From Dipylidium caninum (Eukaryota; Platyhelminthes; Cestoda; Cyclophyllidea; Dipylidiidae), in contig QEYB01000715.1 of assembly GCA_017562135.1 (NCBI GenBank), positions 1,199,083 through 1,263,082 of the forward strand: a stretch of 64,000 nucleotides of DNA, written 5' to 3'. The notes below the pieces were generated by a model. It searched no databases. It was not told the DNA's origin and was given only the letters and a program-made list of their open reading frames with translations. How positions within the stretch are numbered: position 1 is the stretch's first letter; each line of letters opens with the position of its first letter. A program made the position numbers and the translations under genes. This document shows positions 1-12,600 of the stretch, in pieces.

Positions 1-3000
1 TTCGAGTAGCTTCTACGTGGCACTGAACACAGAGTCAGTCATTCGCGCAAGCTTTCGAGCGGTCAGCCTGGATCGCCTGACCCCTGAACAACGTACCTCG
101 AGCGAGCCACCATCCTCCCCTCGTCGGTTCGTTGTGCTACTGCGCGTATCACAATACGAGTGTGTGTTGATGTATCAACTGCTGGCCTGCCTGTTCTCTT
201 GCGGTGCAGCGGCACCGAATCAGTTTGGGTTCCGAGGCCGAGGTGAGGCAGACGGAAGGCGTAACCATGCGGTCCGGTGGGGACCACAGGCCTGGAAGGT
301 GCTGTTCCCAACGGCTTAGCCGCTCCACTCAGACAAGTGAAATCGCCCGCATCGGTTGGAGTACCTGTGGAACCGTTACAAGGCATCAGGTGGCAACTCG
401 CTTCTTCTAGCTCTCATTGTGTCTCACAAACTAGGCGTTAGTGCGCCTAAGACACCTAAAAAGATGGGAGTTGGGTTGTCTCAGCATGGAGTTAAAGGGA
501 TTCCTTTGGGTCCACTTTACCACCACCAAGGGCGCTTTAACTGGAGAGGCGGTCCGACGGCGGCGTATAGACTGGAGCCGCTCTTCAAGACAGCAGTCAT
601 CACCTCGAACAACACATTTCACCCTGTGGAGTGACAGCATGATTTAATTAAGCCTGCTGACGAGTCCTTCTGCCCTTCACACGGCTGGTCGTGGTGCGGC
701 AGGTTCCCGGAGGCGAGTGAAATGCGTGTAATGCTTTAATTCGATTTAACTCATTCCTCCCACTGCTCGCCTCAGTAACAACTACGTGTGTGCGTGAGTA
801 TTTGACGGGTGACGCTCATTCTCCCACTGATCCTGGGACGACTCACTTTTTCATACCAGTCAAGTGTGCGTGAAGCCGGCTGGACTTGCATTCCCAGGAC
901 GTGTTTGCCGTTGTTGAAAGGCGTCCTTCGTCACTTTTTGTGCAATCTACCACTTGGTTGTAGATAACTGATAAGTGGGGCGGCCTCTGCTACTTAATAA
1001 TGAAAACTTTAAAATTTGACTCTCAGGGGCGCCCATTTGAGCGTGTCCGTCTAGCGTGAGATAAAACTTTAGTGAACGAAGAGCGCTGCCATCATCCACT
1101 TCCCCTTCGAAAAATTCCCTCTTTGTTTGTCACCTGTCTGATTTTTTGTTCTCCTGCAAATTATTACGCGAAGCACAAACCACTCGGTGTCACTGGCACA
1201 TTAGCACACACAAGCGCTGCACAACACGTGGCTGCCACTTCTTCTTTTGGCATCGCAGACGCACCACTCCACCCGGGTGCGTTCACCGTGAGGCCTCGTC
1301 GTGGGAGCTGCAGTTATTCAAGAGAAGACTTGTCCCGGTGGTTTGACGGTCTGCGGCACAAAAGGCGACCTGCCTGGTGCAGTGGGCAGGTGCCGCTTTC
1401 ACACACACACACACACACACACATGAACAGGTTCAAAATACGGAGTTTTGACCCACACCAAAAGTTCCCTTGACGGACTTTCTAGGTGGCGCTAGGCTTT
1501 GAAGGCTGTCAACACAAAGGCGAACCGCCCCTTGGGGACGGCCACGTGCTCTGACACATAGGGAAAGTTTTGTGGGAACCCACGCTCTCCATTAATCCTG
1601 GTGGGATCGGCGGGGTCGAAAGGTGCCACTCGAGTGATGGGGCTGGGCTGTTGCCGCCCATGACCCCGTGGGAGGGGCTGCTATCGAGCTGCCCTCCGAA
1701 GTTAATTTACACCAAATGAGCCCACATGGTTGAGAGATTGTTTTTACTATAGGAGAATAAGTAATATTTCATCACGAACATCGAGGCGCCGGGGAGTTGC
1801 ATGCCACGGCAAATAAAAAAGTGTGATGGTTAAAACAGCCGAACGGAAGATCCTGTCACCACCATGGTACCACGCTAAAAGTTTAGACCTGGGGAAAGCA
1901 GTGGTCGCTTTCGCACCTCGACCGGCGGAACTCGGTCACCACGCCACCACGAGGCCTTGTTTTGGTTCCCTTCCACCACGTTCGACTGCAGTGGTGAACA
2001 GTCGGCCCGTCTCCGGCAGCGATGCGAGCTCGCTTGCTGCCACCCCGTAGGCGGTGAAACCAAGTCACTCTGCCATATAATCCCCCCCGGGGTCCATTAT
2101 ATAGCAGAATTCTGACATCACTAATAATTTATTAACTAAAGCCGCAAATTTTGTCGACCGCTGTGGATTTTTGGAGTGCACGTCAACCCTTAACTTGATA
2201 ATTTCTCCATCGTGCCTATTTCAATCTCTTGGGACCGAATTCTATTGCGTGAACACAGCGGGCTTTAAATCAGGGCGAGTGAGAGAGGCCGAAAATGGTA
2301 GAACTGGAGACACGGGCACAAAGGCAGATCTTACTGCGGAGGAGTCTGGCAGAGGACGCTCTCATGTACCACAATGCAAGGAGGAGGGCCCCGATTTAGT
2401 AAACCCATCGCCTCCCTCCAGTTGGTGAATGAGGCTTGCGGTGATGGCCAATTCTCAACCGCTCACTTACAAGTTTGTTCCCTTCCTCGATGTTCTTCTC
2501 ACAGATGGCTAATTGCTCGGAAGACGACTAACCAACGGTCCAACCAGTCATAAACTCTGCTTGCAATTGCTCTACCGAAGAAACCTTAACACCTCTGGCA
2601 TACTCTAAGAATAAGTAAGTTTTGTCTCGAGTTCGCAACAGTTGGTGTGGTCAAGATAAAAATGTTAAAGTGAACAGCTAACATTTCTCCAGACGAAGCG
2701 AGAGGTGAGATTTGGAGTTCTGGGTTCTTCCCCTCCTTGTGTAGATAATTTCATTATTCGGGCATTGTACTTTCCTTTAAGGCAGTGTAATATGCTGGGT
2801 TAATGATTTTAGACTCGACTATTAGTGGGCTGACTTTGTGGCATTTATTACAAATTCAGTTGATGACTGTAAAAAAAATCTCCCTAATTCATTATCAACC
2901 ATTCCGAAGATTTAAATTTTACATATAATTGCGAGGCAAACAATGTCACGGGAGTGACCTTGTAAATGTTTAGCCTCATGGGGTCAGAGTGAGCTGCCCC

Positions 3001-3658
3001 GTTTTATTTGCTCTTGTTCATTGTTATTACAGGGGGATAGTTGGCTCGATTTTACTGATCACGGCCGACGAAAGGATTGGCGGCGCCGACACAGGTCCAG
3101 GCACAGGCCACCTTGGCCGCCAGCCAATCAGCGGCCCCGAGCGGGCAGCCAATAGCATTCCGCCGTGGTCGGACTAAAGTGCACGCGTCAAGTCCTTTCA
3201 ACGCGGCAAAAGCGGAGGAAGGTAAGCGACCGCAGATACCATCTTCGTTGTTGATAGCGCCGTTTTTTTGTCAACTGCACTGCTATCGCGGCGTGTTGTC
3301 TGCCACCTCGGGCGTGTTTGTAGGGGTCAGCGTCACACCGTCGCTGTTATGACTGGCTCTTTATTGTCATCCCGCTTTGACACTGGTTTATCCCCATGGG
3401 CGTAATAACGATGTGAATAAAACAAACATTTAACAGGCAGGTTTTGGCACGCGATGAAACTGAGTATTAATTAGTAGTATAAACGCTGCATGTCATAACA
3501 CTCGCGGTTAACCTTTCGATACTTCTTGGAAAGCACCAGAAAAGGCCACCTCCGTACAGAGTAGGCCTAACATTTGCCAGCCGGCCAAATAAGGGGATTG
3601 CGAGCTTCGAAGTCAGGTTCATAATTGGCTAAATGATCTCTTGCACTAATTATAGCGA
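1..3658. other. Noncoding 5' flank of the LEV-9-like gene
   Basis: No exon with a recognisable domain was found on either strand. Open frames are all under about 135 codons and look like chance frames in fairly GC-rich DNA. The stretch contains a CA microsatellite near 1400. Promoter and 5' UTR of the gene starting at 3659 presumably lie in its right-hand part, but no TATA box or initiator could be assigned. Confidence 0.55.
1400..1423. repeat. CA dinucleotide microsatellite
   Basis: An uninterrupted run of about twelve CA units. A second, shorter run lies at 8715-8733 inside an intron of the LEV-9-like gene. Both are simple sequence with no other visible role. Confidence 0.9.
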
Positions 3659-6600
3659 ATGGTGAAACTCTTCAGTTGGTTGTCTCCAATTTTCCTGGCC
3701 TTTGCAGCGGCTGTCTATGTGGAACGTGACAGCAATGCTGTAATTCGGACGTCGGATGGAACGTCAAAGACAGGAACTTCCCTGAAAAGGTTCCTGAGGT
3801 CCACTCGTAAGTCGACATGTTGTTTATTTGGGTCAAACTAAGTCTACAGGGTGCAATATCAAATTGGAGAGGCGTCATATTTGGCCATTTGACTTCTAGA
3901 CTGAATAGTTGGGCAGTTTTTATGCTCGAGTGGGTTCACAACATCAATTCTACGGGCCCTTTATATGAATCAAGCGCACTCTAAAGTTTGTTCATCAGAA
4001 GAATGTTGCTTTGCGTTTGTTTAGCTAACCCTACTCCTCAGTAGAGCCAGAAAATGGTGGGTGGGTAGGTGGGTGGGTGGGCCGAGGCGAGACCGGGACA
4101 GACGGTGAAGAGTTACGCGTCACCTGGCCGGGACCCACGATTGACTCGCAACATTTTCCCCGCCTCCTGCTTCCACCCGTGCTTGCGATTCAGCAGATGT
4201 TCTCGCATTCACATTCACCTCGGAAAGCGCCAGGGCACAGCAAAATGGCAGTCGGATATCAGTGAAATTTTCTCTAGCTTTTGTGGATGTTGGCCACTCA
4301 AATCACTTTTGGGAGCTCTTGCAGTGCCTTGCTCCGATCCACATGCACACAGTGCTTCAACAAGTCGCGCAGAAGTGCAAACCTTCCCCTTTATCCGCCT
4401 GCGATCCGCAGACTCACTAATTAGCCAGTCTGGGAGGTGAAAGAACTGTTTGCGTTATTTAGACTCAGACGAGTGAATAGCCTAGTGCGGCCTTTGGTTT
4501 TGTTGCCTGTGTTGGCTCCCGAATCACTTTAAATAGACTGTAACACCGCCTTCCTCCTGCAATGCCAGCCGCTGCAGTGACTGCCGACAGCCTCTTCGAT
4601 CACATCCGACGCCTTTGTGAATATTTCTGCCGCCCCAATGCGAGGTGAAGGCAAATAAAGTGCAGTTGGGCCGCCGGCGGCACGGCTTTCGTCGACGCGC
4701 AGCATAAGTAATGAAGTCCCTCACGCTCCTGCCTCTTTCCACCATCACCGGTGGCAGGAATAACTGCGACATGAATTTGCTCTTCCCCACTTCACTAACG
4801 TGTCCCTCGTTATGGTTTCGCTGTTCCCAATCACTTTTTTACAAAGGTGGATAAAAGTCAACCACCTTGACTAGAGGCGCATGTAAATGCTGAAAAGCGT
4901 GCCTGCCTTGTTCCATTGTTGGTGAAAAAGGGACGAGTGCTAAAAGCGCCTCGAGGGAGATGCCACTTCCATGAAAGTGACAAAAAACCGGGAAGGGCTG
5001 CGGTGAGCTGAATGGGAGCTAGCTAACGCCGCGTTTGGCGTACGCAGGGCCGCAATTTCAACTTCCGATGACCCGAATTGGCCATACGAGTGTCGCGTTC
5101 ATTTGATTTGCAAAGGAGAAGTAATTGCAGATGAGATGGAGAACACCGTCTCGAGGTTTCCTCTCCACACTCACCAGTTTGGCCTGATTTCCGTCAGTCC
5201 GCCAGCGTTGGGCCTGGCGAGGGCGAGGGCGAACGCGATGACGGCGACTGCCGCCCGTCTGCGTCCGCCACGGGGGCTGCGCCTCCCAGCCGGCCGACCT
5301 GGCTGGCGGGGCGAGTGAGGAAAGGTCGGCGTCAAATAGGCTTTCTGCCCTTGTGTGCGGACGCAACGCTCTCCCCGCTGCATGTGCCGGCCCCGAGCAT
5401 GGTGGCGGTGGGCTCCCCTTTCCCTCGTCGAATGCTTGGCCCTACAACCCCAGCGGTAGCTGAGGCCCGGCGCGACGCAGGCCGGTGAGGCGTGAGAAAC
5501 GGCGAGGACATTGTCTTTCAAGTTCTCACCTCAATGCTGCCTCGCCGCCAGGAAAAAAATAAGACAGAGAGGAGGATTTTTTAATTTTGGTGGTTTAATA
5601 CTTCAATGAACAAAGTTTTGGGCATTGAGTTGACAAAGAGCAACACTTAAATATCAGCAGGGACTTTACAAACTTACGTGTGATGATGTCTGGCCGTAGA
5701 AACAATGATGAATCTCGCTCCACCGATGATTCTGGACCGAATTGCGTCTGATTCTCTAACACGGTTTCCCTCGTCCTCCGACGTTGGGGAACTTGATCAT
5801 TCCTCACGCTCTGGTGATAACCTAATATGCATTCCTGATCAACGCATAAGTTAGATCCGGATATGGCTCGAATTCGTTCGGAAAAAGCGTCAACTGCCGC
5901 TCTCTCTGTTCTTGTTGCCGATATGCCTCGTGATGCCACCATGGGGTTCTGAGACTCCGCTAAAGTCTTACCAATGCGGTGGAATCGACGAAGTTTGTCG
6001 CTCTCGCAGAAGCTCCCCGCTGGGCACCTCGCCGAGAGCACGAAGACGCAGACGGTTGGCGTTATCGTGTCCGTCTCACGGAGGAGAAGAGGCTGGTGAT
6101 GCACAGTGGCGACGAGGGGGTGCGTATCGCTCGCGTCTTGCCCCAACTGAACAAAACGGAGTCCCGACAAAGCGTCTCTCTACTCACACAAACAGTTTTT
6201 CCCCTGTGGACAGACTTCTCATTTTGTTCCCCTGACGAGCACTGAACGTCTGGATCGTCTTGGCGCTGAAGCACTCTTCTTGCTTGCAGTGCGGCACACT
6301 GCTTTATGATTTCCCAAACTTATGAAGCCTATTAGTGGAAAAGGTGTCAAACGCTAAAAGCATATTTGTTTGAGGACATGAGACTGTCCTCTACCCCTCG
6401 TCGAACCCACTCCTCGACGAAACACTTGTCCACATTTCTCCGTCCCGCTTCCTTCTTCTCCGCCACTTCCTGTGAAGTCGGATGGCTTTACCAAGAGTGA
6501 TTTCTAGGCTTTACTGCGCGTTCTGTGATCTCACTTGTCTGTACAAAGTAGTCCACGAGGAGCGGAGTTTGGCCCCGCCCAGCACTGTCACAACTTGCCA

Positions 6601-9600
6601 GCTGAGCAATTGCCTGGTGTCACTCAGGGACGCAGCAGGAAGTCACTTCCCTCACGCCATGACGTGGTCTCCCACAATTTTCACGCCATCCTTGGTACCT
6701 GCGTTGTTGATTTGTTGCAGCAGCCGGGGGCGATCAGGTCGCAGAGATTGTGTGCGAGGCGCCCGGACGAGGGACCAGTGAATTCGCCGAGTGCCCCAAG
6801 CGGACGTGTCGCGCAAATGTCGACTGCTGGGTCGCCTACGGCAAACCCCAACAGTGTGTCTGCGACCCGCATTTTTGCGGTCTGGTCTGCCTTTCAGGTG
6901 AACTTTTACCTTGTTAAGAATGCCATTTTGGGGCTAAGCGACGGGATAGACGATGGCAGCAAACCGTTGTTACTCAGTTGCACAGCGCATCGGAGTAAGG
7001 GAGCGCACACTGCGAAAAAAGGTTTGACCAACTCTGTTGGCCTCTTGCCAATGTCACCCTTAGACAGCAAATGGGTTCCAGGCAGGAACGAAGCGCCCAC
7101 TCGAAACGCGGGGACAGAAGCAGCCAAATTTCAGGGGCCGTCGTCTCCTCCAGTGTCCGCCCGGCACACGCTCGCAGCAATGCGGGCGAAGCGCAGACGC
7201 AGACGCAGACCCATTCTCCACTCGGCCATGCTGGCCCTCGTTCTCGCAAATATATATCGTTTCCCAATCCTGGGTCGTAATCATCTACAATGCTTTTGCC
7301 TCCACTTCTGAGCAGCTCAGATGGCGGCGACGGCACGCAGCGCAGGTGGTGCGCAGACAGGCAGTGTTTATTCGCAGTCATTCATCCCATGCCGCTGCTG
7401 CATAGAACGCGTCGACCCGCGCCTTCCTCAGCCTCCTTTTAAACTGACTCTCCCCTGGTGTACTTGCAGTTGAGTCGCAGTGCCCCAAACCCCCCAAACC
7501 CGGAAATGGGAACGTCTTCTTCCGCGACGCCCGAGTGGGAGCCACTGCGGACTACATGTGTGATGACGGCTTCACGGTGATGGGTCCTCGGAAGCGCCAC
7601 TGCCTCGCCACCTTGAAATGGTCCGATTCAGAGCCCGTCTGCACGAACGAAACGGACTGTGAGTTTGGTCTGCCTCCCCATGAATTAAGAACCGAGTCCC
7701 ACCATCCGTTAGACAAATTTATCCACGCCTATTTTGGCAGCACGCCTGTTTCTTCAAAACCGGTTTTGCATTCCATTGCTGTAGAAGCTTACAAGAGATT
7801 TTTAAGGCGAAGATCGCCTTGCACCCTGTATGAGAAAGCGTGAAAAGATGCGAAAAAGGGGAGATAGGTTCGAGGGAGGGGCGGGACGAAAAGAACTTGA
7901 ACTGGCTACATTTGGAGGGTAAATTTCCTTTGTTCCTGGAGAAGTGAATTAAATGAAACGATCATCTGCGAACCTCATGTCCGCAGCATCTGTCCGCATT
8001 TGCTGTTAACGACCCGCCGTTGCCTCACAACGTAAATCCAAAATATGGTACCGTGGACAAATGTACGCTCGGTCCTAAAGGAGTTTGGCGAATACTTTTG
8101 CTTGTCGTGCTCTTTGATGTCTCACAAGAGGCCTGAAACCTCTCCTGCGGCCAATTCACTCAAGATGCGAGGGTCAGCAAGCCGAGAGGAGGAAAAGCGT
8201 CTTGTGCTCGACCAAAACGAGTTGCCCGTTCCGGCGCTTATCGCGAATTGCAATGCCGCTTTCGCCATGTCTGGGGCGGTAAATTAGGCAGCAGTTTTGC
8301 ACCGACCCGTCGGGGAGGTGGCAGTCAGGAGATGACGCTGTAAATTAGGCAAATGCGTGCAAAGCAGACTCCCATGGAGAATCGTAGCACTCGAATGCGG
8401 TTTTTCGACTCGCGCTGTTTGGCGCTTCGACAGAGCCACTTCTCCGTCTCCCTTGTGCATAATTCTGGAAGGAGGGAGGGGGGGGGAGCGGGCAGGACGG
8501 CACGGCGTTGAAATACCTCCGCTCTGCCGCCTGAGTGGGCGATAATCCGTTTGTCGGTGTCTTTTTCTGTCAATTTGATAGTCATTTATTGATGCAGACT
8601 CCTCAACGCCTTTTCTCGGCTATGCCGGCATCCGCAACCTTTTGCCCCCGCTTCCCCACCTCACGCACCACAAATGCCCTTATTTTCAACGGATTTCGCA
8701 TCTGACTTAGAGCGACACACACACACACACACAAACACTCAGGTTTAGCGACTTAGAAACGCCCTGACTCCATGGTGCACCCCAACTTCATTGCGGCACG
8801 CAGTTCCGCCCAGCGCACCGCAGAGCGACTGTAGAAACGACTTTGTTCAAACGACCCCTGCACACTTTATTTGCTTTACTTACCCACACTCGAGTCCTTT
8901 TACCTCTGCCATCCGCTTTTTGACGGCAGTAAACACCAAGATTGGCGCACCACTACGCGGCGGCAGCTCACCTTCAAATTAACTTGCCTGTACAGACTGT
9001 TTTTCGCCGCCATACATACAAAACGCAATGGTTATAGAGGGCCACTGGCCGGAGGACAACAGTTCCAGGGCGAGGGCCGACTACAGGAGCGGCGAGTCGA
9101 TCAGCATGACCTGCCGGCCAGGATTTGCCGACGAGAAACGCAAATACTCCACGGCTGTGTGCGTTGGCAACCAGTGGAAGTATGAGAAGCTTGACTGTCA
9201 AAGTAGGCGATTAACTTGCACAAGTGTCACTTTGTCCTCTCTTTATCAGTATGTCGCCTGTGTTAAAAAGCTTAGCTTTGTTCTGAACAGTTTTCCCCGC
9301 TTTTTCTTCACATATCCTCTCATTACTGAGCGCCCCAGCGGTTGTGTGAGGGAAGTGGCTGCCTCTGAGGTCGTCACAACTCCAACACGTTAAAATCGCC
9401 TTCTGGCCTCTGCAGAAAAATTAAGTTTACACTCCCAGGCAAGATTTAACCAATTTTGACGGAGTTGCAGTGATTACATTTGTTATTTATTAAAGGGATA
9501 TCCTGTCCGGAAATAGACGGACCGGAGAACGGACGAACCCTCTACACCTCAGATACGCGATATCAGGCGACGGCAGTGCAATTTTGCAACGATGGGTACA

Positions 9601-12600
9601 AAATTCGTTGTCCCGACGAGGCGGTTAACACGGAGCTCGGCCCATCGAGGAGTAAGCTGTCACCGAATTCTTAGCAGCAGAGAGTGTGCTTCATGGTTGG
9701 CCGAAAATCCCCCATCCGTGAAAAGTTGAGGGATTCAACTCATTACCACTGCCACTTTACCTAAACTACCGCTCTCTTTATGACTTGCGTCCCGTTTCGC
9801 CTGAATGCCCCACTGTTGTTTGCTTCTTGTCCGCACCCTCCCCACTTAAAGCCGAAATTGCGAGTGTCTGCTCGTCTCTCGCATGACTTCCACGCTTCTC
9901 CGGGGCCTACACACCAATGAGCAGTTATGGGACCTAAAAAAGGCATGGGATGAGAGGGAGAAGACGCTTTGAGTCTGTTCGCCCCCAAAAAAATAATTTC
10001 CTTCTCGACTTAGGTTGCCGAAGAGTGTGTCAGGCTGACAGGATGTGGTCTGGCAAACCTGCCGAATGCATAGGTACGTGCAATGCTTCGAGTGGGCTGA
10101 CTTTTCCCCGCCACTGGCGCAATCTGAGGACAAAGGCGACCTTCCAAGAGCCGTAAATACTACCTTTCGTGCGCGTTAGCTCCACCTGCCGGCGGGTCCT
10201 GCGTCGCCCTCCTCCTCTTCCTCACTTCGCCAATTTGGAATGCGCTTTCCACTGAATCCGTGGCAAATCGCACCGTCAGACCACGCTAATAACAGTTGGG
10301 GGAGGCTTGTGCACAGACCGCAGTGTCGAGAATGGCAGGCCGAGGCTTGGGGACCACATCAGCAGGGCGCGTGTTGGTCGGTTGCCGCGGAGGTGCGGGG
10401 ATGTCGCCGTGGTAAATCGCAGAGCGCCGGGAGGGTTTGCTTTCTCGCGGCCGTTGTGTGCCGTCAGGCATGTGGGGTGGCAAGGGCGGGAGTTGGCAGC
10501 GTTTCCCCTTCCTATGACTGGGGGTTTCCCCTGGTGACCGAGTCCATTCTAAGGTGGTGTTTTGGATTTGAATTTTGCCCAATTTCCGTAATTATAGTTT
10601 GGGTTTTTCCATTTCCCACACAACAAAAGTCGCCTCTATTTTATGCCCACTTCCGTGGCTTCTCCCGGCCAGCGCTCCCATTGTGGAGGGCGCTCGTTAC
10701 ACGTGGCCAAATGTTATATGAACATATTAATGACATCTTTGCAGCTATAACTTGCCCCAGACTCCAACAGCCTGAAAACGGTTTCATTTCTGGCTACCAG
10801 ACGAGTGTGAACAGTGTTGTTGCTTTCGAGTGCTCCGAGGGTTTCGAGTTGAAAGGCTCCAGTTTTCGAAAGTGCCAACCCAGCGGCGAGTGGGATGGCG
10901 AGCCGGCACACTGTCAAGGTAGGTCGCACTTCTTCGCCGGACTGCATGCTTTCATTACCCTGAACTTTTGAATTCAACGTCCCCTCCAATTGCCATACCC
11001 TCAGACAAGCCCACCAGTTACTCCGGAATCCAACATTTCGAGGTTTGCCAATTGTAAGCCGGCAATTAAAGTTCACCGCCAGTCCATTGTCTGTGGCAGA
11101 ATCGCCGAGGCGGGCGAATCACTTGGACAGGGCCGTGGTCGCCACCGACAGACGGCGGTGTCATGCTGCTGGGCACCCCAAGAACTATGCCCAAAAAAGT
11201 CCACCAAATCTTTATTTAGCAATAATTTTGGCCGATCATTTCCGCTCTCGTCCCTGCATCCCGGCTGGTTTTATTGAGGTTCTTCAGTCAGTCGCCCTGC
11301 CCAAATTGGCAGTTGTGCTCGTAGGAGAATTTACTTGAAAGGGACGAATGACGGGAACTGAAGTAGTCCCTCCCAGCTCTCTTTGCCTTTTAAAAGTTGA
11401 ACCAGTGCATTTTTAACGCCAGGGTTTTCAGTGAAGCCCATGTAATTTTCACATAGCAGCATTTATCAATTGGTCGTTCACGTTCGGTCCGAAATTCTGG
11501 CCATTTATTGCCCTCCTAAAAATGCAGGTAAAGTCGGCACACATTCCAAGCGATGCAGCTTTCTTCTTCCTCCTCCTCCTCCTCCTCCTCCCCCTCTCTT
11601 CCCCCCTTCCCCTCTCCTCCCTGTTTTCCGTGCACACTCCGCCTCGTCTCATACCAACAACGAAAGGACAGGCGCAATCCCCTCGCCGGCGGTTCAGTAT
11701 ATCACCACGATGGGAGACGGAATATCCTCTAAACTGGCTATTTTAGGCCCAGCAGTGGGCGTCAGTCACACCGACATGGGTGTTCGCTCGCTCAAGACCG
11801 AATGCTTTTATGCTGCGATCAAATATCACTGAAAGGAGGCGCTCCACATGGTGCACTGGACTAATTTTTTTGGCAGGCGCGATTGCTCGGACCGAAAATA
11901 GGTAAGCAGAGCGCCACACAAATTTAAGAAACCGAACGAACCTCCACGTCTGCGCCTTCAACAGGCCCAGGAGAGTCGCATCGGCCACGTCGCGTTGACA
12001 CTGAACGTGGGGATTTAAATAAAATATCACTTAGGTCGAAACCTCTTTGGAGCTTCCTTGGCACAACCAATAAGTGTCTGGCTGCGTCGTTTAGTCCGAG
12101 AACACCCGCTTTCAGCTTGTGTACGCGCTTTTTCGATGTCACGCCATGCCTCCGCTGACTGGACACAGCACGAACGCGAAAACACGAAGTGGAACACAAA
12201 AAATCTGCTATTCATTCGCCGACATCGTTGTAACTAGGGTTGCTTGCCTGTGACTGCGGTTGTCCCGGCACGCAAGGGGTATTTGGCTCACTCCACTCCC
12301 TGTGATATCCCACCGACCGTTTGCGCCACGCAGTTTGGGACAGCTTTTTTTTCGCAAAATTTAGTGCGAGTCTGCGGTCCACCTCCGGTGATCCCACACG
12401 CTGTGCTCAAGTTCTCCTCAGTCGCGTACAACAGCAAAGCGTACTTCAGGTACGTCTGCTTCCGCTTTTCTCCGGCACCTGCGCCGCCGCCCGTCCGCCT
12501 GCCCGCCTGCCCGCCCGCCGCGCCCACTTCTGGTCGCGGAGACGCATCCGCGCCGCCCCTCGGCGTTGTGTCTCTGTCGACGCCTCGGGGACGCGCGCGA

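Noticed and set aside
658..740. A CTGACGAG motif resembling the catalytic core of a hammerhead ribozyme
   Set aside because: The required GAAA directly after stem II is not in place and the flanking stems I and III could not be drawn; likely chance.
5595..6170. A 191-codon open frame on the minus strand in intron 1 of the LEV-9-like gene
   Set aside because: No recognisable domain, opposite strand to the host gene, and overlapping open frames on both strands. It could be a decayed transposon fragment but nothing specific supports that.
10240..10971. A 243-codon plus-strand frame around LEV-9-like exon 7
   Set aside because: Only 10745-10918 is CCP-like. The upstream part is intron that happens to be open up to the acceptor at 10744.
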